In this document: one piece after another, positions 50,572-61,465 of the stretch
How positions within the stretch are numbered: the stretch's first letter is position 1
How the letters are laid out: each line of letters starts with the position of its first letter
Assembly: GCF_009765985.1 (NCBI RefSeq)
Contig: NZ_LMUM01000026.1
Location: forward strand, 145,491-209,490
Origin: Acidobacterium sp. S8
GTDB taxonomy: Bacteria; Acidobacteriota; Terriglobia; Terriglobales; Acidobacteriaceae
DNA length: 64,000 nucleotides
Direction: 5' to 3'
The notes under the pieces: generated by a model
Database searches by the model: none
The model's input: the letters and a program-made list of their open reading frames with translations, nothing else
Told to the model about the DNA's origin: nothing
Made by a program: the position numbers and the translations under genes

Positions 50572-51276
50572 CTAAGTAGACAGAAGCTGTTGTTGCTTTG
50601 AGGCACTGGATCGGCCGGATCGCTTAGAGATTGCACTCTTCGGCAGTCGCGGAACAGCCTGGACGCCCGCCCAAAGCGTGGCGATCGTTTGCTCGACCAC
50701 GAGAGTCTGGTCAGGCAGGTCTGGCACAACCCCTTGGATGACCATGAGTGTGGCGAGACCAAAGATTGAAAACCACCAAGTGTGAGCTACCACTATGTCA
50801 TCCTTGCTTGGCAATCCTTCTTCCTTTGCAACATCGAAAAAGAGCTGCACGAAACGTTCGAACAACGGCGCGCCAAGGTCGTTGATGTATTGTCCGGCGC
50901 GGACGCCGTTGCGGTTCTCAGGCCCGAAGAAGACGTTACGGAACTGTTGTGGATGGGCAGTGCAGAATTGAATCAAGCCGCGTGAGGTCGCAAAAAGGCG
51001 CTCTTTCGATGCAAGATGTTTCACCGCGATTGCGTCGAAGTTCTGAACCATCAGACCGATCGTCTCGCTGCTCAACTCGGCAAGAATGTGCCATTTGTCG
51101 GGGAAATGCTGATAAATCACGGCGTGCGTATAGCCGATCTCTTTAGCGATCTCGCGAAGCGTCACGGCTTCGTAGCCGCGATCGGCAAACATTTTGCTGG
51201 CAGCCGCAAGGATTTCATCCCGCAACTTCTCCTTACGCTCTACCCGTCGACTTGGTGATGTGGATGTCACTTCCAT
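50572..51276 (-). CDS. TetR/AcrR family transcriptional regulator
   Basis: ILAAASKMFADRGYEAVTLREIAKEIGYTHAVIYQHFPDKWHILAEL. Confidence 0.94.
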   Translation of the reverse strand: MEVTSTSPSRRVERKEKLRDEILAAASKMFADRGYEAVTLREIAKEIGYTHAVIYQHFPDKWHILAELSSETIGLMVQNFDAIAVKHLASKERLFATSRGLIQFCTAHPQQFRNVFFGPENRNGVRAGQYINDLGAPLFERFVQLFFDVAKEEGLPSKDDIVVAHTWWFSIFGLATLMVIQGVVPDLPDQTLVVEQTIATLWAGVQAVPRLPKSAISKRSGRSSASKQQQLLST

Positions 51277-51434
51277 AGCTTAGCTTCTCTTGTCGCATTT
51301 TTACGACCAAATGTCGATTTATAACCATTGGTGACAAACCAGCGATTATTTTGCGACCAATGGTTATCATTAGCTTCTAATCGTCAGGTCGCGTATTTGG
51401 ATGGCGGCCCTATACGAGGCAAAAGGAGAATGCG

Positions 51435-52061
51435 ATGAACGTTCTAGTGATTGGAGCAGCGGGCAAGAGCGGAGAAGCGCTGGTAAATGAGGCGTTGGCG
51501 GCTGGGCATAAGGTGACGGCTTTCGTGCGTGGTGCCGCGCGGTACAAGAAGGCGAACGTCAGAGTTGTTGCGGGCGACGTGCTGGACGCGGCCGCGGTCG
51601 ACGTTGCAGTAGCCGGACAGGATGCGGTGATCGACGCACTGGGGGGCAAGACGCCGTGGAAAGTGACAACGATGGAAACGAGCGCGGCACACAATATTGT
51701 GGACGCGATGCGGCGCAGTGGCGTGCGGCGATTGCTGAAGATTTCGGTGGTCGGTGCGGGCGAGAGCGTCAAGAACGCTGGCTTTTTCAACGAACATCTG
51801 CTCATGCGGACGTTTCTGCGGGGTCTGCTGGTAGACAAGGCGGGCATGGAGGCCGAGATCGAAGGCAGCAATTTGGACTGGACGCTCGTGCGGCCGCCGA
51901 TGTTGACCGACGGCGAGAAGACCGGCGTTGCCAGGGTGCTGAGCACGGAGGGCGGCGAGAAGGCGCACAAGATCGGGCGAGCCGATCTGGCAGCTTTCAT
52001 GGTGCAGCAATTGGAAAGTGGTCTGTATGTGCGTCAGGCAGTGACGGTGACGACCACATAG
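51435..52061 (+). CDS. NAD(P)H-binding (NmrA/YwnB-like) protein
   Basis: MNVLVIGAAGKSGEALVNEALAAGHKVTAFVR; DWTLVRPPMLTDG. Confidence 0.92.
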   Translation: MNVLVIGAAGKSGEALVNEALAAGHKVTAFVRGAARYKKANVRVVAGDVLDAAAVDVAVAGQDAVIDALGGKTPWKVTTMETSAAHNIVDAMRRSGVRRLLKISVVGAGESVKNAGFFNEHLLMRTFLRGLLVDKAGMEAEIEGSNLDWTLVRPPMLTDGEKTGVARVLSTEGGEKAHKIGRADLAAFMVQQLESGLYVRQAVTVTTT

Positions 52062-52237
52062 CAAAACCGCGGGCGAGGATCAACCTCTCTAATCGAGGCG
52101 ATCCAATCGGCCCCGTAAAGCCTGTAACGATGCGACAGACTGAGGAAGCCCACAGGATTAGCGGAGTGCTGGCTGCGAAACTCACAAGCTCTGGTACGTA
52201 CCTCAGAGCACCAACTTCGTTCACGAAAGGATTGTTT

Positions 52238-52759
52238 ATGTCGAACTTCCCCACACCGCTTGAAGAAGTCATTCATCACAACGTTGTTAAGAACAACAAA
52301 ACAGGCGGCCCGGCGCTGGATATCGGGCCTATGCAGTTGCTGTGGAGGGCACTGGGAGAAAACACAGGCTACACGTTCTCTATTTTTGAAACCACGGTCG
52401 TGCCAGGCATGGGGATTCCCCTCCATAAGCATCCATTTGCAGAGTTTTTCTATGTGCTGGAAGGCACGCTATCAATTGGACGCTGGAACAGTCAGGGCGC
52501 CGCTGAGTGGGACGTGTATGAAGTCGGCGAGAGCCTGGTCGTACAACCCAATGCGCCTCACTCGTTCTTCAATAAGAGCGAGCGTCCGTGCCGCGTGCTG
52601 AGTGTGTCAACGTATCACCACGAGCGAATGATGAAGGATGCGGTGCATCCCGATGGCAGGACAGACTTCTTGCCCGCCCAACTCACTCAGGCCGACTTTG
52701 AGAAGTTGACCAGGTCCATGGAAAAGAACCAGACATATCTCGTCGCCAACCAGGCTTAG
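52238..52759 (+). CDS. Cupin-domain protein
   Basis: PGMGIPLHKHPFAEFFYVLEGTLSIG...VGESLVVQPNAPHSFFNKSERPCRVLSV. Confidence 0.92.
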   Translation: MSNFPTPLEEVIHHNVVKNNKTGGPALDIGPMQLLWRALGENTGYTFSIFETTVVPGMGIPLHKHPFAEFFYVLEGTLSIGRWNSQGAAEWDVYEVGESLVVQPNAPHSFFNKSERPCRVLSVSTYHHERMMKDAVHPDGRTDFLPAQLTQADFEKLTRSMEKNQTYLVANQA

Positions 52760-52838
52760 CGTGGGGCATCGCGACGCAAAAACGGGGGCTGCAAATACGG
52801 TCCCATCTCGCTGCAAGAACAACAAGGAGATAACGAGC

Positions 52839-53711
52839 ATGTATTTAGTCATGGGCATTACTGGAAAAGTTGGTGGCGCCACCGCGCGGCATCTGCTGAA
52901 GCAAGGTAAACAGGTGCGGGCACTTGTGCGCGATCGCGAGAAGGCGGCGAAGTGGACAGACCAAGGCGTGGAGTTGGTCGAGGGAGACTGGAACGATTCG
53001 ACGGCCATAGCGGCGGCACTCCAAGGTGTTGAGGGCGCGTTTGTGATGTTGCCTGTTGTATGGGCACCCTCGCCCGATTACAGAGAAGCAAAGAGCGTGA
53101 TTGCGAACTATGTCGAGGCGCTGACCGGGGCAGTGCCTCCGCGGGTGATAGCGCTCTCGTCGATGGGCGCGAATAGAACGAGCGGGGGCGGAATGATCAC
53201 GGCCTTATCACTCTTGGAGCAGGGCTTTCGCAACTTGCCATCTCCCGTTGCGTTTGCGCGCGCAGGCGGCTTTTTCGAAAACTTTCTTTTTGGCTTGCAG
53301 GCCGCCCAAGGCGGAACACTACCGGTCTTCTACAATCCTACAAACCGGAAATCGACAATGGTCGCCTCAGACGACATCGGCGCAGAGGTGGCAACCCTTC
53401 TGGCTGGGACTGCGTGGTCAGGGCATCGCGTCATCGAACTGGGTTCGATGGTAAGCGCGGATGAAGTGGCCGCACAATTGGGTGAAGTCCTGACGCTCGA
53501 CGTAAAAGCCTTTGCGGTCCCGCGTGCAGGGTGGGCGGAAGCGTTCGAGAAGTTCGGCATCCCGAAGGGCCACACTGGGCCTGCCGAAGAAATGTACGAG
53601 AGCGTTAACGCGGGATGGATGGACCTCGGAGTCGCGGGTACGGAGCACGTAGCGGGTACGACGTCCGCACGCGATGTATTTGCGGCTGCACAGAACGCCG
53701 TCAGGGCGTAA
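52839..53711 (+). CDS. NmrA-like NAD(P)-binding protein
   Basis: MYLVMGITGKVGGATARHLLKQGKQVRALVRD. Confidence 0.92.
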   Translation: MYLVMGITGKVGGATARHLLKQGKQVRALVRDREKAAKWTDQGVELVEGDWNDSTAIAAALQGVEGAFVMLPVVWAPSPDYREAKSVIANYVEALTGAVPPRVIALSSMGANRTSGGGMITALSLLEQGFRNLPSPVAFARAGGFFENFLFGLQAAQGGTLPVFYNPTNRKSTMVASDDIGAEVATLLAGTAWSGHRVIELGSMVSADEVAAQLGEVLTLDVKAFAVPRAGWAEAFEKFGIPKGHTGPAEEMYESVNAGWMDLGVAGTEHVAGTTSARDVFAAAQNAVRA

Positions 53712-53852
53712 GTCCGGGGGCAAGCTTAACCAGCCCGGTTCCTTTGGAAACTGCTGCGCTAACGTCAACGGACGGACCGGACGGCTGATCGTCCGGCTCC
53801 CCGCTGGCGAAAGGCCATCCCATCGTAACCGCAAGAAGAGGATCTTTTTACT

Positions 53853-54272
53853 ATGAAAGCTGAACCAACAATAGATAAATCCGTGCAGGCAGGTCGAGCA
53901 ACTCAAATAGCCGCGATGGTAACAACCGGCCTGGTCGCCTTCATGTGGGTGTACTTCGGAAGGCTATATCTAATTCACGATCCCGGCGAATGGAGGATCG
54001 CCAATCAGCAGCTCGGATACCCGCTCTATATCATCCCTCTGATTGGCATAACCCACCTCCTTGGTGGAGTGAGCCTTCTGATTCCCAATGTGCCTCGATT
54101 GACTGAGTGGGTCTATGCTGGTTTCGCGTTCACTCTTTTACTCGCGTTCTATTCACAACTGAATGACGGTAGCAGCACTTGGGATAAGTTTGATCCGATT
54201 CTCGTCATGGCGTTCGTCTTCGCTTCGTATGTATTGAGACGCTGCATGCGCGCAAACAGGTGGTCGATATGA
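53853..54272 (+). CDS. Small integral membrane protein (DoxX-like)
   Basis: Four predicted TM segments; MVTTGLVAFMWVYFGRLYLI, ITHLLGGVSLLIP. Confidence 0.6.
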   Translation: MKAEPTIDKSVQAGRATQIAAMVTTGLVAFMWVYFGRLYLIHDPGEWRIANQQLGYPLYIIPLIGITHLLGGVSLLIPNVPRLTEWVYAGFAFTLLLAFYSQLNDGSSTWDKFDPILVMAFVFASYVLRRCMRANRWSI

Positions 54273-54563
54273 AGAACACGCTCGGCGCAGTTTTGCTTTT
54301 TCCAGGCACGCCGCGCGCGGCACCATTAGTCTTGAGAAACGCGCTTCTCCTCATCGATCTTGACGGCGAGAAACGACTTGCCAGGATTCGTAAGGGACCG
54401 GTACTAATCTGGGTCAGTGAGCGCATCGGCGATTTAGCTTAAATCTAGGAACGCTCTGGCTAAATCACTGTTCTTCGCTCGTTTCGTAGTTGCAAATCCG
54501 CTTCGTCTGCCGTAGACCCCTCTCTTGTGATAGACACCTCCACGGCCGGTTACGCCAAAAACG

Positions 54564-55058
54564 CCTCTTCTGGTCACTGCAATCTTCACGGTCGTGCTTC
54601 TCGAAATCCATCCATTTCAGGACGGCAACGGTCGATTGAGCCGAATCTTGATGACTCTTCTGTTGCTCAGCGCAGGCTATTCCTACCTGCCGTACAGCTC
54701 ACTAGAAAGCGTGATCGACCAAAGCAAAGAAGGCTATTATCTGGCCCTTCGCCAGACCTAGGTGCGTGTGAGGACGGATGCACCAAACTGGCAGCCATGG
54801 GTGATGTTTTTCCTTCGCGCGTTGCAACAACAAATGAAGCGGCTAGCTAAGAAAATCGAACGGGAAAAGATCATCATTGCGGCGTTGCCGGAACTGTCAG
54901 TGCGCATCATCGAGCACGTCCGCGAACACGGAAGAGTCACCATCAGCGACATCGTACGACTCACGGGTACGAGCCGAGACACATTGAAGCAACACTTCCT
55001 CCAGTTGGTCGCAGAAGGCCATCTTGCGCTCCACGGCAGCGGACGCGGCGCGTGGTAG
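54564..55058 (+). pseudogene. Fic family protein, 5'-truncated, in-frame amber stop
   Basis: PLLVTAIFTVVLLEIHPFQDGNGRLSRILMTLLLLSAGYSYLPYSSLESVIDQSKEGYYLALRQT-TAG(54759-54761)-VRVRTDAPNWQPWVMFFLRALQQQ...HGRVTISDIVRLTGTSRDTLKQHF. Confidence 0.9.
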
Positions 55059-55259
55059 GCATTGCCTTGAGGAAACGCCGGGCTCATCCACAGATTCAGT
55101 TGTCGCCCTTCGCGACGATTAGAAGGCTGGAGCACACGCAGCCTGACGCCGGCTCACTTGGCTAGAAAACAGGAACAACCTGAACCTCCCTCACCTCAAG
55201 GGAAACCTCACGTTTTCCCCGTCTCGATACCGATTACGGGTGTCCCGAAACTCCCTGTC

Positions 55260-58200
55260 TTATCTCACGGATCCCAGATATTTGTCGAGCCAGTTGAGCG
55301 ATTCCTTTATCATCTCAGTTCGCGGTACGTCGTGTCCCGTGTCGTAAACCACGCGGCGCTTTTGCTCTGGGGGAGTTCCCAGCAGACGGAACATGGGCTC
55401 TTGAGAGATTTTGGGCGGCCACATGAAATCGAAACGGCCATTGAGCATTAAAATAGGTGCCTTCACATGTGGAGCGAAGTTGACTTGATCCACCTCCGGC
55501 AATAACTGTTGTAAAAAAAATCCTGGTGTTATGAGAATTAATGCCTTGAAGCGAGTTTCAACAGCGGGGAGGAGTCCCCCCATCGCCGCCCCCCAACTGT
55601 CACCCTCGTAGGCCAACGCATTGGGATTGATATCCTGGCGTGTCTCAAGGTAGTCGATCGACCGGCTAAGATCCTTGGACCAACAAATTACGTTGTCGCG
55701 ATAAGTACTGCTGGTGTTTGGCCAGTAGATCGGCTTCTGTCCGCTGCCGCGTTCAAACGTCCCCTTGTAGATAGGGAATAGGACCGCTCGTCCACTTTTT
55801 ATAATGAAATCGAAGTTTGGTAGAAAGAGCGGGACTCCTTCTGCGCTCGCTCGCATGTGAGCGGCAGTACCGTCGGGAAAGTACACGACGACTTGAAAAG
55901 GCGGTGACGCTCCTTTAGGCAGAAACAAATACGCGGTGACTCGCTCGCCGCCGTAAGCCGCGTCGAATGAGACCTTTTCCACCCTCCAATCTTCGGCCTG
56001 TTGCACGGATTCCACCTTCGCATGCAACGGCGTCTTGTCATAAGAATATTCGTTCTTGTATGCCCGGAAAAGTTGATCGGAAACAGGTTTTTCTGAGTCG
56101 AAATCTCGCAATTGAACTGTGATCGGAGCGGCGGCTGCTTCGGCGTCCTTACCAGTCGACTCATATTCCGCGCAACGAAATCCAAATCCACGGGACCGCT
56201 GGAAGGGTGAACGAGCGTCGGGAATGTTGAACATATAAGTAGGATCGTCCCAGGCGCCGCCCATGCTATAACGCCTGCCCGACGTCGTTTCGTTTGCGCA
56301 CCACTCCTTCGCGTTGCCTGCCATATCGTAAGCGCCGCTCCAGCTCATGCCGTGGTAAGCGCCGACCTGCGAAGGCCCCTTCCCACTGAAGTTGCTGGCG
56401 GGTATCAGGCTGGAGCTGTCCATCGGGGATGCAGCAGCCGCCCAGTGATAAATGGTCGGAAGCGACTTGCCTACAAACTCAGCATATGCTTCAGCCTCGA
56501 ACCAGCTCACACCGGTGACAGGATATTCGCCCCTCACCGTGCGAATATTCACCTCGTGTCCAGGTGGAAGGTCCTGGCCTGCTCGTTTTATCGACAAAGA
56601 GTTTCATCGCGTCGGCCCACGAAAGGACGCGTCCATCCTTTCGGAATTCGTGTTTCCAATACTCCTGCTTCTTGTAACCGCCCTGGTCCACAAAGCGTTT
56701 GAACTCGCAATTGGTGACTTCGAACTTGTCGATCCAGAACTTTCCAACCCGGACTGTAGGCAAGGCCTCAAAGCCTGCAATGCCTGCAATCCCCCACTGG
56801 GCGAGAGGGTCGTCCCCCCACTGGGCGAAAGAGTCGTCCCCCACAGATCCCTGGTCGAGCTCAACAGGAACCATTCCGCTGGGAGCCTTCCCATCCCTGT
56901 GCAGTGCCACCATGATCGGGCCGGACCGGAAGGTAGCGCGTTCGAGCGCCGTAAAGCCGTGCAATTCGAATTTCCAACTCGAATCCACAGCGGGAAACCT
57001 CCCTTTCAGGATGGGCGAGAGGCCGGCAAAATCCCATTGGGCGTTCGGCGCGTTGTAGTTCCTGCGGTAGACCGACGCACCCGGAGGGCTGGTGATGATG
57101 GAATCGGACCAGGAAATATCGGGCCAGAATCTGGCCAGGGTTGGATCAGCCGGAATGTATCGCTCGGCCTGAACAGCAAGTGCATAGGCTTCGCCAAGTT
57201 GGCCCCGTTCGATAAGTTTGCCGATCTGCGGTAAGGCCTGCTCCCTGGCCCATCTGACTTTGAAACTGTGGTGAATCCCCCAGCCAATGAAGCTCATGAA
57301 GGCTATGAGGACAATCAGCGCGGGGATTGCGACGCGGGGCTGCCTGCTTTGCCGGAACAGCACTCTCGGGTTAAGACCAATGGCAGGCGCTGAAATCAGT
57401 TCGGCGCAATTCTTGAGCTCTTGCTCAACCTCCGTCATGCTTGGATAGCGATCTTCGGGGCGCTTGCGTAAACAGCAACGAATGATTCGGTCCAGTGCAT
57501 TCGGGACATCTTCATTCGGGGCATCTTCTACGAATTGGTCCAGCGGGCTGGGCTCCTCCCGCTCGACTGCTATCGATGTTTCACTCGTGGGCTTGCGCGG
57601 GAATGCTTTCTTTCCCGTGAACATCTCGTAGAGAACCGCGCCAAACGCAAATATGTCGCTACGGGCGTCCACCGGTTGACCGTGCAACTGCTCAGGAGAC
57701 ATGTACGGCAGCGTGCCAACTACCTGGACGTCAGCGGTAAGGCCTGCCAGGTTCTCTTCCGCAAACAAGATGGGTCGTTCGTACTTTGCCAGCCCGAAAT
57801 CGAGCAAAATTGCCCCACTTTCGGTGAGCATGACGTTGCCCGGTTTAAGGTCGCGATGGACGATGCCTTTACGGTGTGCCGTGGCGAGTGCATCCGCAAC
57901 CGCGATTGCGATCTTCAGGGCCTCGACCGTCGAGAGCCTGCCCCTCTGGATGCGCGCTGAAAGTGTCTCCCCCTCCAGGTACTCCATCGCGATGAATGCT
58001 CTCGCGGCATCTTCGGCAAAGTCATACACCCTGCAGATGCTTGCGTGATTCAAAGCAGAAGCAGTTTTCGCTTCGCGCAGAAATTGCTGCAGTGAGTCCC
58101 TATCTTCCGCTAGTTCCTTTGGCAACAGTTTCAGCGCAACCATTCGGTCGAGCAGCAAATCTTCGGCTTTGTAGACCTCACCCATACCTCCGGCAGCGAT

Positions 58201-58473
58201 GAAGCTGACAATGCGGAACCGCTTAGCTAACACTTCACCGGGTGTGAGTCGTTCCAGGGGATTTGCGGCGGCGCGCCGAGGGTCAACAAAGGCCGGACTG
58301 GATAAGAAGCTTCCCAAACGAGGGTGCATGCCAAGCAGCCGGTGCACTTCGTCGCGGACCACTTCGTCGCGCTCGTTTTGTTCGAGAAAAGAGGCCCGCT
58401 GCGCGGGGCTGCATTCCAGCGCACTCTGGTACAGGTCTTTAACGAGTTCCCACTGTTTTACCGTCATCCCCAT
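55260..58473 (-). pseudogene. Ser/Thr kinase - formylglycine-generating-enzyme-like (SUMF1/EgtB) - alpha/beta hydrolase fusion, split by one frameshift
   Basis: ORF 56491-58473 (kinase [34 protein letters not shown], start of FGE) and ORF 55260-56597 ([30 protein letters not shown], hydrolase GDSWGAAMGGLLPA). Removing one base gives a 3213-nt frame. Confidence 0.88.
56792..56839 (-). repeat. 24-bp in-frame tandem duplication (two units)
   Basis: ccccactgggcgagagggtcgtcc / ccccactgggcgaaagagtcgtcc; encodes [16 protein letters not shown]. Confidence 0.9.
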
Positions 58474-59017
58474 TGTCAGGCCTCAATTCGCCGTACAGCC
58501 AGACCTTCGCTACAGCCCAATCCCGTTTGACCGTGATCGGGGAGACGTTCAGAAAGCTGGAGGTTTCCTCGACGCTCAGGCCTCCAAAGAAGCGCAATTC
58601 AACGATGCGGCTTTGGCGCGGATCGAGCTTCGATAGACGGTCGAGAGCTTCGTCCAATCTCAACAGATCTTCGGAGTGTTCCGGGGTAAAAGCCAATGCT
58701 TCTTCCAGGGGCAGAATCACCTGGGTTCCGCCACGTTTCGCCCGCAGGTGGCGGCGGGCATGGTCGATCAGAATGCGCCTCATCAGTTGGGCAGCAGTCC
58801 CATAGAACTGGGCGCGGTTCTGCCAGTGGGGAGAATGCTGGCCAACCAGTTTGAGATAAGCTTCATGAACCAGAGCAGTGGTCTGCAGGGTATGCTCCGA
58901 TCGCTCGCGCCGCATGTACCGGCGGGCCAGCTTTTTAAGCTGGTCATAGACCAAAGGAACAAGCTTTTCCTGTGCGGCCTGATTCCCGTTCGCTACTTCG
59001 ATTAGCAGGGCCGTCAC
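58439..59017 (-). CDS. ECF-type RNA polymerase sigma factor
   Basis: [40 protein letters not shown]...[44 protein letters not shown]; overlaps the kinase start. Confidence 0.95.
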   Translation of the reverse strand: MTALLIEVANGNQAAQEKLVPLVYDQLKKLARRYMRRERSEHTLQTTALVHEAYLKLVGQHSPHWQNRAQFYGTAAQLMRRILIDHARRHLRAKRGGTQVILPLEEALAFTPEHSEDLLRLDEALDRLSKLDPRQSRIVELRFFGGLSVEETSSFLNVSPITVKRDWAVAKVWLYGELRPDNGDDGKTVGTR

Positions 59018-59039
59018 GTCGGGTTCCTGGACGCCTGCA

Positions 59040-59507
59040 GTGATAACTCAGCGAACCCGCGACATACTCGCGATCTGGTCCAAAGACGCCGAACTCACGG
59101 TTATCAACACTACTGCCACGGCGGGAAATTATATCGGCAACGGCGATCCGGAGGATCCCGCAACCTGCCCTACACCCTCGGGCGACACCTCCGCCGCCGG
59201 GAAACAAGGCACGCTGTGCACGTTCTTCAAGTATGTTGCCGGCGGGTTGCAGCCAGCCAATAAGTTTGTGTCGCTTTCCCCGGTGTACAAAACGAAGTAT
59301 GTTCCTGTAAAGGACGGTGACAGCCAATGGAAATCATCGGTGTATTTCGAATGCCATTACTTCGACGTGTCATTGAATCCGGCCACTGGACAGCCGTTTT
59401 GGACGGCCAAGAGCCACGTAGACCTCAGCGGTGAAGCCAAAAAAATCAACGGGAAGTGGTTGTTGACCCGGGTCAGCTCGGCTACGGTTGGGATTCCGAT
59501 TCCGTAG
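59040..59507 (+). CDS. SnoaL/NTF2-like protein, probably N-terminally truncated
   Basis: IWSKDAELTVINTTATAGNYIGNGDP...YFECHYFDVSLNPATGQPFWTAKSHVDLSGEAKKINGKWLLTRVSS. Confidence 0.55.
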   Translation: MITQRTRDILAIWSKDAELTVINTTATAGNYIGNGDPEDPATCPTPSGDTSAAGKQGTLCTFFKYVAGGLQPANKFVSLSPVYKTKYVPVKDGDSQWKSSVYFECHYFDVSLNPATGQPFWTAKSHVDLSGEAKKINGKWLLTRVSSATVGIPIP

Positions 59508-60185
59508 CAGGTTGCCTTCTGCGGAAGAGATGCCGGGACAGCATGCTTATCGCTGGAGTGATGCGATAGATGTGCTGTCCGTGCACCGCTTTTCGTCGAC
59601 CAGCCTTTTGAGCGGCTCCAAAAAGCTTCGCTGTTCGTAGCCAATTAACGTCCGGCTTTCGTAGAACATAAAATGTCCAGTTTATTAAGTTCAAGTGGGC
59701 TAGTGGTTACCAATCCTGATTTCAACCGATGCCAACAGGCCAACGCACTCATCTATCCATTCAGATCGGTCTATGTCTTCGCCGAGTGGCCGTGTAACCG
59801 GCATCTCGGACACATGGCTGCACACATCTTCTCTCGCCAGTGTTCCGGGCCATCCCTGAGTAATCCATCTGGACTTCCCGTCGGCGTCGCTTCGGAAAGG
59901 AATGCGCCTGTACTCTGAGATGGTCTTCAGCGTAGCCAGTTCAGCACCGCGGTGCTTCGCACCGGAAGAAGATTGACACGTCATCCCCAAATGGGTGCTG
60001 TGGAGCGCCTGTCGATGCCGATTCGTTAACTTGTTTATTTGCTGTACTTGATGAATTCGCGTTCACGAATGTAAACATGCGCTCAGTCGGGCTAACGCGG
60101 GTACAAACTGTGCTCAGCTTACACAGTTATAGGAACTGCGCAGGGTTAAAGTGCATCGAAGCAGACACCAGAGATGTCCCGATAG

Positions 60186-60611
60186 GTGGTTCTGTTTATG
60201 GCTTCGCCTGACAGCAATCTGCAACAAGCTCCGACATCAGAAACGCCTGCCTCGACTACGAGCGAGCTTTCCCGTAGCAAATCAATAGCGACCAGGCTTA
60301 CGGAAGGGGAGCTTGCCGAGGTCGAAGCGGCTGCTTCTCAAGCCGGGAAAAAGGTCGCCGAATGGCTCCGAGACACCGCTCTTGCTGCTATTCGCGCCCC
60401 GCGAGAAGTGCCCACGGATGCGGTTCTACTCGCCGAGATTATCGGGATACGGAGCCTAATGGTCAACCTATTTGCCCAGGCATCCAAGGGGCCTTTGACA
60501 GCGGAAGATATCCATAAAATGCGGGCGTATGCCGACTCGATAAAGGATCAGAAAGCTGCCGAAAACCTGTCTCAAAGACGCTCAAAGAGCACCGGCAATA
60601 GGGAGGTTTGA
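60186..60611 (+). CDS. MobC-like relaxosome/mobilisation accessory protein
   Basis: ATRLTEGELAEVEAAASQAGKKVAEWLRDTALAAIRAPREVPTDAVLLAEIIGIRSLMVNLFAQ. Confidence 0.7.
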   Translation: MVLFMASPDSNLQQAPTSETPASTTSELSRSKSIATRLTEGELAEVEAAASQAGKKVAEWLRDTALAAIRAPREVPTDAVLLAEIIGIRSLMVNLFAQASKGPLTAEDIHKMRAYADSIKDQKAAENLSQRRSKSTGNREV

Positions 60612-61465
60612 ACCCCATGCGAAGAGCTGGATTCCGAAGGGGTTTCCCGCAGAATACTGCGCTCCTTGTGGGCTCTGTTCCAGTCTTCGTTTGGATCATC
60701 TTTGGGGTCTGGTTTCGGTGGGAATTGCCGCCGCTTCAGGCCTACTACTTGAAGATCTATTGGGAGTGCTCTAAGGGTGCTTCAAATGCCGGTAATACGT
60801 CCGAGATTCAGTGGCTTTACAAGTCTGCTTCCGGGAGGAAGAGTCTTCCTGTAATTCCGCACGATGTGGAGTTCAGCGGGGCTGGTTTCTTGCCCGTTGT
60901 GCTGTCACCTGCCGCACGTCAGGATGGTTGGACAAAACTGGTGAAGCTGCCTGCTCAGACTTGGCCTTCACCGGAATTAGAGGCGTTTTTCCAGCGGGAC
61001 ATCTATGACGGTAGAACCTTCTCGCAAGTGATCGCTCAGCCGATGCTTCTGGTTTACATTGTTCCCTTCATCTTCCTCTTCGGGGTGATCTATTTATGGC
61101 ATGACATCGCGGAGGAATGGAGACAGCTTTACGCAGGACCCTTCCGGGACGATTTGATCTTCGATTTTCCGGTGCTTAAACAGCGCTTCATCGCCTCCTT
61201 CAATGAGTGGGAAGAAGGAAGGGATGCCTCGCTCAAAGCGAGGTCATCGAACTCAGGAAGAGATGCTGAACAAACCACCATCGAGAGGGCGAATACGAGT
61301 AGCTTCCAATCCATCGAAAGCTCTCTCTTGAGTACCGTGAAACCGATTGTTCAAGCAGCCTCTCCAGTGAAGCCAATACGTCGACTAATCTTTCCTGGAG
61401 CGCAAGCTCAACAGAACGGTGATAAAGCATCTCATCCGTGGGATGAGTCGCAGTGGATCGAGTAG
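60608..61465 (+). CDS. Membrane protein of a mobilisation module, function unknown
   Basis: Start overlaps the MobC-like stop; two predicted TM segments; no Walker motif seen. Confidence 0.55.
   Translation: MNPMRRAGFRRGFPQNTALLVGSVPVFVWIIFGVWFRWELPPLQAYYLKIYWECSKGASNAGNTSEIQWLYKSASGRKSLPVIPHDVEFSGAGFLPVVLSPAARQDGWTKLVKLPAQTWPSPELEAFFQRDIYDGRTFSQVIAQPMLLVYIVPFIFLFGVIYLWHDIAEEWRQLYAGPFRDDLIFDFPVLKQRFIASFNEWEEGRDASLKARSSNSGRDAEQTTIERANTSSFQSIESSLLSTVKPIVQAASPVKPIRRLIFPGAQAQQNGDKASHPWDESQWIE

Noticed and set aside
56452-57234. 260-aa plus-strand ORF
   Set aside because: Antisense to the kinase/FGE gene.
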